DNA of 5,045 bases from Bacillota bacterium. Its GTDB lineage: Bacteria; Bacillota_E; Sulfobacillia; Sulfobacillales; Sulfobacillaceae. The notes beneath the pieces were generated by a model. The model was not told the origin of the DNA and did no database searches. It saw only the letters and a list, made by a program, of their open reading frames with translations. Below, piece after piece: positions 1-5,045 of the stretch (position 1 is its first letter; each line of letters opens with the position of its first letter). The DNA lies in assembly GCA_021802375.1 (NCBI GenBank), contig JAKAAL010000426.1:1-5045 (forward strand), written 5' to 3'. Both the position numbers and the translations under genes were made by a program.

Positions 1-83
1 AGGGAGGCTAATCGGTGAATCTGGCGGGCTATACTGGGCGAAGCATAGGTGGTGCGGCGATGATAGTGGGGGAATCGCGTCAT
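1..83 (-). CDS. Start of a fourth leftward gene, truncated by the window edge; product unknown
   Basis: An ATG at 83-81 opens a frame with no stop up to position 1, giving 27 visible residues that begin MTRFPHYHRR. A full AGGAGG (complement of 93-98, within AAAGGAGG) sits 9 nt before the ATG, as good a ribosome binding site as any in the window. The start lies 23 nt after the stop of the preceding leftward gene with no terminator between, so the gene is probably the next in the same operon. The visible residues are basic (several Arg and His) and match no family I recognise. The call depends on the strong Shine-Dalgarno site and the position in the operon, since the coding stretch is too short to judge. 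Confidence 0.6.
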   Translation of the reverse strand, partial: MTRFPHYHRRTTYASPSIARQIHRLAS

Positions 84-106
84 TTTTGGGGGCCTCCTTT
101 GTGGGG

Positions 107-835
107 TTAATGTTGAAATGTAATCTCCCGCGCAGCTGCGGCTGGAGCACTGGTTGCTACCTGGCGGCCATTGTGGCGAGTCGTGAGGCTTTCCGATCCC
201 TCATCAAATGGGATGTCAGAGTCCGGCGCAGTGAGCCGGGGCCGGCCACCGTCCAGTGTGCGGATGCTCCGAGCGTAAGCCAGGCGTGCTTCTAGCCCAT
301 AATCGTTCAGCATGCCGCTGCCGACCAGGGGGGTGTCTGCGTGAGGGTGGAGTTTTTCGCAAGATTCTGCTCCTATGCGACGCAAATCCCGGCGCAGGGC
401 TTTCATAGACTTTGGAACACGATTAATGGCCTGTTCGGTGGCAACGGCGATCTGGGCCAGGGCGTCAGCCAGTAAGTCTTGGAGATCTTTTTCGTGATTG
501 TCTTGCAGCATCCGGCGCAAGGCTTGGCCGCTGCGGGATTCCCATTCAGCATGTGCACTTAAGTAACAGTACAAGGCATAGGGTGTAGGAGCTTTGCCAT
601 GATGCCGGGCTGGGCGTACAGGAGCCTCATCACGCTGCGGATAATCGGTCGCGATTTGATCCAGATCATCATGATACGATTCATTTAAAATTTTTTTCGC
701 CAAGCGATATTCATCGCGAACGTATTGAATTTGGGCTCGGAGACCCTGCGCATGCGCACGGCGCTCGTTGGTTCGTTGGATCGCCTTTTGATTACGAGAC
801 AAAGATTCGGATACAATGATCTCAGCCGTAGCCAT
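107..835 (-). CDS. Uncharacterised charged, helical protein (242 aa), third gene of leftward operon
   Basis: I do not recognise a family. The 242-residue product starts MATAEIIVSE. Residues about 12-62 and 95-160 are rich in Arg, Lys, Glu, Gln and Ala and look strongly helical, possibly coiled coil. Residues 66-86 form a Pro/Arg/His-rich break (around PVRPARHHGK). The C-terminal 45 residues or so are low in hydrophobics and probably disordered. There are only two cysteines (C90, C159), no signal peptide and no membrane segment, so it is likely cytoplasmic. The frame continues upstream to 1087, but that extension would cross a strong hairpin and the previous gene. The AGGAG at 843-847 fixes the start at 835. 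Position downstream of a nuclease and a possible ssDNA-binding protein suggests a role in the same DNA-processing module, but that is inference only. The protein could equally be a cargo gene of the element. Confidence 0.8.
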   Translation of the reverse strand: MATAEIIVSESLSRNQKAIQRTNERRAHAQGLRAQIQYVRDEYRLAKKILNESYHDDLDQIATDYPQRDEAPVRPARHHGKAPTPYALYCYLSAHAEWESRSGQALRRMLQDNHEKDLQDLLADALAQIAVATEQAINRVPKSMKALRRDLRRIGAESCEKLHPHADTPLVGSGMLNDYGLEARLAYARSIRTLDGGRPRLTAPDSDIPFDEGSESLTTRHNGRQVATSAPAAAAREITFQH

Positions 836-842
836 TTTCATG

Positions 843-847
843 CTCCT
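843..847 (-). promoter_or_regulatory. Shine-Dalgarno site deciding the start at 835
   Basis: The minus strand reads GAAAGGAGCATGAAAATGG. AGGAG at 847-843 is 7 nt from the ATG at 835 but only 1 nt from the in-frame ATG at 841. Spacing therefore favours 835 as the true start, removing two residues from the longer version (MKMATAEII). Confidence 0.7.
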
Positions 848-891
848 TTCGTTTGAGGACGATGGGTCAAAAAGATGGATGTAAGGCGGCT

Positions 892-917
892 GCAGACGGT
901 GCGCCAACACCGTCTGC
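892..917 (-). other. Perfect 10-bp stem-loop between two leftward genes
   Basis: GCAGACGGTG at 892-901 is the exact reverse complement of CACCGTCTGC at 908-917, leaving a 6-nt loop. It lies 25 nt after the stop of the cysteine-motif gene (943-1644) and about 45 nt before the ribosome binding site of the next gene. On the minus strand no U-run follows directly; the first T5 comes about 15 nt later. It is therefore not a standard intrinsic terminator in either direction. It may be an attenuator, a processing site, or a 3' cap that stabilises the upstream transcript. The hairpin itself is certain, its role is not. Confidence 0.75.
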
Positions 918-942
918 TCCTTCATTAAACGAGTAAACGGGG

Positions 943-1644
943 CTAAAACCCGGCATCCTGATGAACCAGAGGCCGGGTCCATTGTTGGTACATGTCGCTG
1001 ACCGGGCCTTGTAATAACCGCTGAACCAAGTGGCTTTGCGCTTCTTCGTCCAACAATCCGAGTTCCTCCACGGCGAGCACTCCCCACTCCATCTGGCCGA
1101 CCTTTTTATAGGTCGCAGATAGTTGGACGTGGATCTGCCCCAGCCGCAGGCGCCGAGCGGCAGCGCGGGTTTCGAACTGTGCGACGGCAATAATGGAAGT
1201 GGGTGGTGCGACGACGACAATAGGGATGTCTTCCTGATCACGCATAACCAACAGGAGCCGTTTTTCCCTGCATGCCTTACCTCGACCTCCGTTAGTTGCC
1301 GTCCCCCAGCGGTTCATCGGACACTCGGCGCAGGTACGCTCTTCTACGGCACTCTCCGGGTCTCCGGGACGGATGATCCACCGCCCGATCCCCGGTTCGA
1401 TCAGCTCACATTGCGTGTTCGGGACATCGCTGTCAGCTGTCTCGGTTTCTGGTAACCAACGGGCTGCCCGGACGGCCAGAATCACGCCTTGGATTTTCTG
1501 CACGGTATCAATGGGACCCTCAAACCCTCTTGCCTTAATTCGGTACCGTTCCGGGCGCAGATCTTGCTCAGGAAATTCGCTGCGCGGGATGTTGCGCCAA
1601 ACACTGATTGCGGTTGTGGTTGTTTCGGTTGCTACTGTTGCCAT
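943..1644 (-). CDS. Phage/plasmid-type cysteine-motif protein, possible ssDNA-binding protein (233 aa)
   Basis: The central motif is C105-x2-C108-P-x-N111, then G114, then GRGKAC (residues 120-125) and Arg129, preceded by C79. This C-x2-C-P-x-N ... GKAC layout, followed by a beta-rich stretch (LLLVM, IPIVVVAPPTS at about 130-150), resembles uncharacterised phage and plasmid proteins of Firmicutes and Actinobacteria, some of which are labelled ssDNA-binding. The cysteines could bind zinc. The N-terminal 12 residues are Thr/Ala-rich and probably flexible. The C-terminal 40 or so residues are helical and acidic to neutral. The start at 1644 has AGGAG (1653-1657) 8 nt upstream; an out-of-frame ATG lies too close to that site to be used. 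The gene follows the nuclease gene by 97 nt without a visible promoter, so the two are probably co-transcribed. Pairing with a RecB-like nuclease suggests a recombination or replication role. Coding status is clear; the biochemical role is inferred from memory of the family and from context. Confidence 0.82.
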   Translation of the reverse strand: MATVATETTTTAISVWRNIPRSEFPEQDLRPERYRIKARGFEGPIDTVQKIQGVILAVRAARWLPETETADSDVPNTQCELIEPGIGRWIIRPGDPESAVEERTCAECPMNRWGTATNGGRGKACREKRLLLVMRDQEDIPIVVVAPPTSIIAVAQFETRAAARRLRLGQIHVQLSATYKKVGQMEWGVLAVEELGLLDEEAQSHLVQRLLQGPVSDMYQQWTRPLVHQDAGF

Positions 1645-1687
1645 TGAGCATTCTCCTTTGATTTGTTGTGATTCGTGTTCTCTGTGA

Positions 1688-1703
1688 TATTGGGTTATTG
1701 GGT
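1688..1703. repeat. Tandem 8-bp repeat in the spacer between two leftward genes
   Basis: TATTGGGT occurs twice head-to-tail, at 1688-1695 and 1696-1703. On the minus strand this falls in the leader of the cysteine-motif gene as ACCCAATA twice, about 30-45 nt upstream of its Shine-Dalgarno site. It may be chance, or a short regulatory-protein or RNA-binding site. No promoter hexamers of good quality are seen with it. Confidence 0.5.
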
Positions 1704-1729
1704 GTATCGGATGTTCCTTCCCCTGCCGG

Positions 1730-1756
1730 GGCCGAGGCTGCCTCAGGCCGAGGCAG
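1730..1756 (-). repeat. Overlapping direct repeat and inverted repeat at the 3' end of the nuclease gene
   Basis: GGCCGAGGC occurs at 1730-1738 and again at 1746-1754 (9-bp direct repeat, 16-bp period). The same stretch holds a perfect 7-bp inverted repeat, CTGCCTC at 1738-1744 with GAGGCAG at 1750-1756 and a 5-nt loop. The hairpin spans the stop codon of the nuclease gene (TGA on the minus strand, 1745-1743). No T-run follows on the minus strand, so it is not a classical terminator. It could slow ribosomes or RNA polymerase, or mark an mRNA processing point between the two genes. Confidence 0.55.
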
Positions 1757-2750
1757 TGACGGTCTGAGCAGGAGCGTCAACAAACGTGCCAAATTTTTCA
1801 TGACACAGACTCAAAAATGCGCATCCGGAGCATCCATATTGGGTCAGCGGATTGGGGATGATGCGATCTGGATTAATAGCCAGTTCTGCCGCATAATCTA
1901 ACTGCCGGATCACACGATCCACGTCAGCTTGACTCACCGGGATGCGAAACTGAGCGCTGTCCACGCCGTTTTTATGTTGGGCTAGATAATCCAATGCGAA
2001 CGGGGCTGTTTCTCCGGTTTTTTCGTGCCATGCTGCTACGTACATCGGAGCTTGCAGACTTTCTCTCGCGAGACTTTGCGGATTAGGGAGTCGCTGAGTC
2101 GTTTTGAGGTCCCGAATCATGCCGTTTTGATCGACCACGTCGAGCACGGCTGTTACGACATGCCCTCCCAGATGAACCTCCAGTCGTTGCTCCATTGCTT
2201 GAGGAGTTCCGAGTGTCGGACGAATGTGATCCTCCCAAGCCTCCGTAAACGACAACCACAATTCGGGGTCCAGTCCGACAGTCTCATCTGCCGCGGCTAA
2301 CACGCCCTCGTCATTGGTCATCCCTTGCAGTCGGGTTTCTGCGTATCGGTGTACCGCTTTGCCGATTTTAGCCCGTTCGTTCATCGGCCACTGAAAATCA
2401 TCCGGCAAATCAAAGACGCCGGTCGACCACGCACCTTGAGCCGGGCACCGCAACCATTGGCCTAAGCGCGTCGGGCTCCAGTTCCCCGCCGGCAATTCTG
2501 TTACGGGTGTGGCGGGTTCCAGTAGATCCGCCAAGGTGAGTTTGGGTGAGGGCTTACTCTCGGTGTTAAAAAAATCGCTCAAGGACACTCCCAAGGCCCG
2601 AGCTAGCCGCTCATACGTGTGCAAAGTCCCGCGCTGTCGGCCCTTTTCGAGAGCCGAAATGGTGCCCTGGGTCACCCCACTTTGCTCGGCCAATCTTTGT
2701 TGGGTCATACCTCGCTGGGTGCGAAGGCTTTTGAGATTCTCCATGTCCAT
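1743..2750 (-). CDS. XRE helix-turn-helix fused to a PD-(D/E)XK (Cas4/AddB/RecB-like) Fe-S nuclease, 335 aa
   Basis: Residues 5-61 are a complete XRE-type HTH: LKSLRTQRGMTQQRLAEQSG, then GTISALEKGR and a closing helix ending RALGVSLSDFF. After a short Pro-rich linker, residues 90-318 carry the RecB-nuclease signature. These are the SPTRLGQWLRCP box with C102, G130-x3-H134, D204, then D214-L-K216 (the D...DxK active site), Q233-x3-Y237, and a terminal C307-x2-C310-x5-C316. C102 plus the last three cysteines match the four ligands of the 4Fe-4S cluster in AddB and Cas4-type nucleases. No helicase motifs are present. The expected activity is metal-dependent DNA exonuclease or nickase. The ATG at 2750 has GGAGG (2756-2760) 5 nt upstream; an in-frame ATG at 2744 is the alternative. 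It is the first gene of the leftward operon. Nucleases of this family beside ssDNA-binding or annealing proteins are common in phages, but an N-terminal XRE domain is unusual. The HTH may autoregulate the operon or direct the nuclease to particular sites; both are inference. Confidence 0.9.
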   Translation of the reverse strand: MDMENLKSLRTQRGMTQQRLAEQSGVTQGTISALEKGRQRGTLHTYERLARALGVSLSDFFNTESKPSPKLTLADLLEPATPVTELPAGNWSPTRLGQWLRCPAQGAWSTGVFDLPDDFQWPMNERAKIGKAVHRYAETRLQGMTNDEGVLAAADETVGLDPELWLSFTEAWEDHIRPTLGTPQAMEQRLEVHLGGHVVTAVLDVVDQNGMIRDLKTTQRLPNPQSLARESLQAPMYVAAWHEKTGETAPFALDYLAQHKNGVDSAQFRIPVSQADVDRVIRQLDYAAELAINPDRIIPNPLTQYGCSGCAFLSLCHEKFGTFVDAPAQTVTASA

Positions 2751-2791
2751 GGATTCCTCCGTTGGTAACAGTTATGTAACGCTCCAATAAC

Positions 2792-2820
2792 AGGATAAGT
2801 CCCCGTAAGGCTGTTGTCAA
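2792..2820 (-). promoter_or_regulatory. Sigma-70-type promoter for the leftward operon
   Basis: On the minus strand a perfect -35, TTGACA (2820-2815), is followed after exactly 17 nt by TATCCT (2797-2792), which keeps the conserved TA...T of the -10. Transcription would begin near 2785, giving a leader of about 35 nt before the ATG at 2750. The -35 lies within an 11-bp palindrome (2812-2822), so a bound repressor would block it. Confidence 0.6.
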
Positions 2821-2822
2821 CA
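2812..2822. promoter_or_regulatory. Candidate operator on the leftward -35
   Basis: TGTTG-T-CAACA is a perfect 11-bp palindrome around a central T. It covers the TTGACA of the leftward promoter. Part of it, GTTGTCAAC, is similar to GTTGGTAAC at 2761-2769 and to GTTGCC-containing sites at 2850 and 2868. It could bind the S24 regulator or the XRE domain of the nuclease. Short palindromes arise by chance, so this is tentative. Confidence 0.4.
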
Positions 2823-2849
2823 TGATGCCATCTATTTCTCAAATTCGTT

Positions 2850-2873
2850 GTTGCCCATCACAATTATGTTGCC
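2850..2873 (+). repeat. Direct repeat GTTGCC in the divergent control region
   Basis: GTTGCC occurs at 2850-2855 and 2868-2873, each preceded by T, with an 18-bp period (close to two helical turns). The second copy overlaps both the rightward -35 and the CCAATATTGG palindrome. Together with GTTGTCAAC (2813-2821) and GTTGGTAAC (2761-2769), these form a loose family GTTGnY. They may be half-sites for one regulator. Confidence 0.35.
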
Positions 2874-2896
2874 AATATTGGTTTTTCGCATAAAAT
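2869..2896 (+). promoter_or_regulatory. Sigma-70-type promoter for the rightward regulator gene
   Basis: TTGCCA (2869-2874) and TAAAAT (2891-2896) are separated by 16 nt, with 4/6 and 5/6 matches to the consensus. The start would fall near 2903, giving a leader of about 38 nt before the ATG at 2941. The -35 lies 48 bp from the leftward -35, so the two promoters sit back to back. A weaker pair (TTGGTT at 2878, TAGACT at 2901) is an alternative. Confidence 0.5.
2872..2881. promoter_or_regulatory. Palindromic candidate operator in the rightward promoter
   Basis: CCAATATTGG is a perfect 10-bp palindrome overlapping the end of the rightward -35 and the start of the spacer. That is a classic position for a self-repressing XRE or S24 protein. 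No Bacillus-type LexA box (GAAC-N4-GTTC) is seen in the control region, so if the S24 protein binds here it has its own specificity. Confidence 0.45.
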
Positions 2897-2940
2897 CGGA
2901 TAGACTAGGGGTACTAACTATCTGTATCTGGAGGATTACG

Positions 2941-4590
2941 ATGGCGCACTCCCATAGATCGAACATCCCGTCATGGCCGACCTTTCTCGAAACCATACGC
3001 AAGGCGTATAACTGGAACATTTCTGAATTTGCCGACTACTGTCACGTCTCGCGCTCGACCATCGCGGTCACCCTGGGAACCACCCGTTCTGTCGAACGCC
3101 CCCGTGCGGGGATCGCCCTCAAAATTGCGGCAGGCTTAGGCATCCCCCAACTCGCGATGGCCGTTATTGCGGGATACATGGATCTTGATGCCTTGGATAA
3201 AACCATTGATGTGTTGAACTGGCCCCTCCGCAAACTGGTTCCCTTGCGCGGGGAATGGTGGAATCGTACCGGGGGATCGTATCTACAGTGTTGTCGGGAG
3301 CAAAACCATCTCTCGGTGCAGGAGGTTGTGCACCGATGGAATAGCCAGTGGTCCATTCCCGTGAGTGAAGACGACTGGTTGCGAGTCGAACAGGCAGGGA
3401 TATTCCCCACAGGATCAGACCCATCCCCGTTCCAAGGCCTAGAGCGTTTGCCGGGGACGTGGCTGTGGGCCATCGTCGCGGCATGTGCTACGGATGAGAC
3501 GGTCTATGCGGATCTGGTTGGCCTCGCCCTTGTCTTGGGACGCATTTCGACATTCGGTCGGCATCGCCGGGAATGGGTTCAGGGATCTGATGATTATGAA
3601 AACCTGTTAACGGTCTTTACGCAAGCTCTGGATAAAACCCAGGATGCCGTCGACGTTCAGACCTTTCGCGCAACCCTCCTCAATCTTTCCTTGCACATTC
3701 CTACTGTAATCGACGATGAGACGACCCACTCCGCAACAAATCCTCCCGCCCCAGCTCCGACTCCCTCCCGTGTGGACTGGCACCGGATCGGGAATCACAT
3801 TCGGCAATTGCGACAGGCTGGTTCCTTGACTGCAGAAATGGCTTCAGACCTGGTGGGTACTTCCCTCCCACAATGGGAGCAGTGGGAAGCCGGGGAGGGT
3901 CCGATCCCGTTAGATGCGCTGAACCATATTGCGATGCTGTTCAATATTCCCTTAACGGCCTTGTTACAGGGAATCCGTTCCGAATCGGTTCCGTCCGAAT
4001 CCGCTGCGCATTCCGATCTGCTGTCCATGCGGGTTCGCGACTTGCTGACTCTTCGGGATATCCCGATTTTGGGACGCATTGTGGCCGGAATCCCCCTCGA
4101 GGCCCAACCCGATCCCCGGGGTTCCGCAGTGATTTCCCAGGACCTCCCCGGCGACTTTGCCTTGGAGGTGCATGGCGATTCGATGGTGGGGGCCGGTATT
4201 CACGAAGGGGATTTGGTGATTGCGAAACGGGTCGAATCCTGGGAGTCGGTGCCGCCCCACCGTATGGTGGTGGCCTTAGTCGACGGAGAATCCACCTTGA
4301 AATTTTTGGTCCGGGAAACCGATCCCCTGAACGGAGATCGGTGGGTTTTACGGGCGGCCAATCCTGCCTATCCGGATCGTCCGATGAATCCCCGCACGGA
4401 TCGCGTGCAAGGCATTGTGACGGCGGTTCAAACCGCTCATCCGCCGATGTGGCCCTCGGCCCTGTCCCTCCCATCCTCAGATCCTGCCGATCTGCTGGCG
4501 GGATTAACGCCCGAACAACAGGCTGTGGTGCTCCAGATGATTGAGCAGTTGCGACACGTCAACCCACCGCCCAAGCCCCCGCGTCGTTAG
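2941..4590 (+). CDS. LexA/CI-like S24 regulator with multiple HTH regions, 549 aa
   Basis: The C-terminal third is a self-cleaving S24 domain. Residues 374-388 (IPILGRIVAGIPLEA) resemble the LexA cleavage region, with scissile pair A382-G383. The nucleophile is S414 in HGDSM and the general-base lysine is K454 in STLKF. An XRE-like HTH lies at 282-345 (IGNHIRQLRQ ... WEQWEAGEG ... LFNIPLTALLQG). A second HTH-like fold opens the protein at 14-72 (FLETIRKAYN ... FADYCHVSRSTI ... KIAAGLGIP). Residues 113-200 look like a degenerate third copy (LQCCREQNHLSVQEVV ... WLRVEQAG). A Pro-rich linker (268-276) precedes the last HTH. The tail has LTPEQQAVVLQMIEQL, a helix common in XRE regulators. Typical S24 repressors have about 200-250 residues, so this one is more than twice the normal size. 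GGAGG (2930-2934) lies 6 nt before the ATG at 2941; the longer frame would include the promoter and is rejected. Likely a DNA-damage-responsive repressor of the divergent genes; the target is inferred. Confidence 0.92.
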   Translation: MAHSHRSNIPSWPTFLETIRKAYNWNISEFADYCHVSRSTIAVTLGTTRSVERPRAGIALKIAAGLGIPQLAMAVIAGYMDLDALDKTIDVLNWPLRKLVPLRGEWWNRTGGSYLQCCREQNHLSVQEVVHRWNSQWSIPVSEDDWLRVEQAGIFPTGSDPSPFQGLERLPGTWLWAIVAACATDETVYADLVGLALVLGRISTFGRHRREWVQGSDDYENLLTVFTQALDKTQDAVDVQTFRATLLNLSLHIPTVIDDETTHSATNPPAPAPTPSRVDWHRIGNHIRQLRQAGSLTAEMASDLVGTSLPQWEQWEAGEGPIPLDALNHIAMLFNIPLTALLQGIRSESVPSESAAHSDLLSMRVRDLLTLRDIPILGRIVAGIPLEAQPDPRGSAVISQDLPGDFALEVHGDSMVGAGIHEGDLVIAKRVESWESVPPHRMVVALVDGESTLKFLVRETDPLNGDRWVLRAANPAYPDRPMNPRTDRVQGIVTAVQTAHPPMWPSALSLPSSDPADLLAGLTPEQQAVVLQMIEQLRHVNPPPKPPRR

Positions 4591-4615
4591 ACCCACACCC
4601 ACGATTCTCATCATG

Positions 4616-4622
4616 AAAGGGG
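4616..4622 (+). promoter_or_regulatory. Shine-Dalgarno site selecting a GTG start
   Basis: AAAGGGG at 4616-4622 is 8 nt before the GTG at 4631. An in-frame ATG at 4613 would add six residues (MKGEVF) but has no purine-rich site upstream and would overlap this one, so the GTG is preferred. Confidence 0.55.
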
Positions 4623-4630
4623 AAGTTTTT

Positions 4631-5045
4631 GTGCCCGAGCTCAGTACGCTTGTTTTGGATATCGAAACCATTCCGGACCCCAGGACCTCGCCACACAGTC
4701 CACCGGCTAATCCCGGGGCGGGCCAGGATGCCCGGCAACCGTTAAAGCCCGCGATGCAACAAGTGATTGCCATTGCCGTGGCTTGGATTGCTCCCACTGG
4801 GGCCTTGCGCCGGTTGACCGCCCTGGGGGAACCGACGTGGAACGAAGCCGCCCTGATCCGAGAAATGTTTCGCATCATCATGGAGGGCCGTCCCCGGTTA
4901 GTGGGGTGGAATACCCAGGGATTTGACTTGCCGGTTCTGGTTTATCGGGCCCTGGTGCATCATATCGCTGCCCCGGAGTTCTATCAGTTCGGAGAGCCGT
5001 ATCAAGGCTATCGGCGCCGCTTTGATGAACATAGCCACATTGATT
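4631..5045 (+). CDS. PolB/DnaQ-like 3'-5' exonuclease (DNA_pol_B_exo2 type), N-terminal part
   Basis: The 138 visible residues open with LVLDIETIPD, giving the Exo I motif D10-x-E12. Residues 92-101 (GWNTQGFDLP) give the Exo II motif, with N94, F98 and D99. The last visible residues, H134-x-H136-x-D138, fit the conserved H-x-D segment before the rest of the DEDD active site. This pattern matches the predicted 3'-5' exonucleases related to the PolB proofreading domain (Pfam family DNA_pol_B_exo2), which trim ssDNA or 3' ends using two metal ions. The Exo III motif lies beyond the right edge, so completeness cannot be judged. It follows the S24 regulator by 40 bp with no terminator and is probably co-transcribed with it. 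It starts with GTG, supported by AAAGGGG. A Pro-rich insert (residues 17-40) between Exo I and the next strand varies in length in the family. Confidence 0.85.
   Translation, partial: MPELSTLVLDIETIPDPRTSPHSPPANPGAGQDARQPLKPAMQQVIAIAVAWIAPTGALRRLTALGEPTWNEAALIREMFRIIMEGRPRLVGWNTQGFDLPVLVYRALVHHIAAPEFYQFGEPYQGYRRRFDEHSHID

Noticed and set aside
86..295. Plus-strand 69-aa frame
   Set aside because: It is antisense to the 107-835 gene and has no ribosome binding site.
892..917. Intrinsic terminator
   Set aside because: The stem is strong but no U-tract follows on either strand.
836..1087. N-terminal extension of the 242-aa protein up to 1087
   Set aside because: It would run through the 10-bp hairpin and overlap the previous gene by about 145 nt, and a good ribosome binding site sits just before 835.
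2848..2940. Upstream extension of the S24 regulator starting with TTG at 2848
   Set aside because: The extension would cover the predicted promoter and the GGAGG site at 2930-2934, which points to the ATG at 2941.
2751..2940. A Bacillus-type LexA box (GAAC-N4-GTTC) or DnaA boxes
   Set aside because: I found neither in the control region, so there is no direct sign of host SOS control or an origin here.
3873..4544. Long plus-strand open frame (223 aa) in another frame of the S24 gene, plus a 177-aa minus-strand frame at 3941-4474
   Set aside because: Both lie inside the S24 coding region, which has clear motifs. Their products are low-complexity Gly/Arg/Pro/Ser strings typical of GC-rich shadow frames, and neither has a Shine-Dalgarno site.
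1..5045. CRISPR array or Cas locus, suggested by the Cas4-like nuclease
   Set aside because: No regularly spaced repeats are seen and no Cas1, Cas2 or effector motifs are present. The nuclease family is shared with phage and repair enzymes.

Overview
The window looks like a regulatory and recombination segment of a prophage, phage or plasmid-like integrated element. The host was probably a moderately GC-rich Firmicute-type bacterium. That guess rests on strong purine-rich Shine-Dalgarno sites (AAAGGAGG, GGAGG, AAAGGAG) before nearly every gene, GC-rich third positions, and several genes without housekeeping homologues. No gene marks a genus, no rRNA or tRNA is present, and no integrase, structural or attachment-site sequence is visible, so the type of element is an inference.

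Layout: two gene groups diverge from a 190-bp control region at 2751-2940. Leftward (minus strand) there are four genes in a row. The first is an XRE helix-turn-helix fused to a Cas4/AddB/RecB-like PD-(D/E)XK nuclease with four cysteines (1743-2750). Next is a cysteine-motif protein of a phage/plasmid type, possibly ssDNA-binding (943-1644). Then comes an unrecognised charged helical protein (107-835), and last the start of a further gene running off the left edge (1-83). Rightward (plus strand) there are two genes: a 549-residue LexA/CI-type S24 regulator with an unusually long multi-HTH N-terminal half (2941-4590), and, 40 bp later, a DnaQ/PolB-like 3'-5' exonuclease cut by the right edge (4631-5045).

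How the parts may work together: the rightward regulator keeps the Ser-Lys dyad and Ala-Gly cleavage site of LexA-like proteins, so it could be inactivated by RecA-coated ssDNA. It probably represses itself, the leftward operon, or both, through the divergent control region. That region has two back-to-back sigma-70-type promoters, a 10-bp palindrome next to the rightward -35, an 11-bp palindrome on the leftward -35, and recurring GTTGnY sequences. The leftward operon pairs a nuclease with a possible ssDNA-binding protein, which resembles a phage recombination or replication cassette. The nuclease carries its own XRE domain, so proteins on both sides of the control region could read it. This fusion, and the multi-HTH S24 protein opposite it, are the most unusual features of the window.
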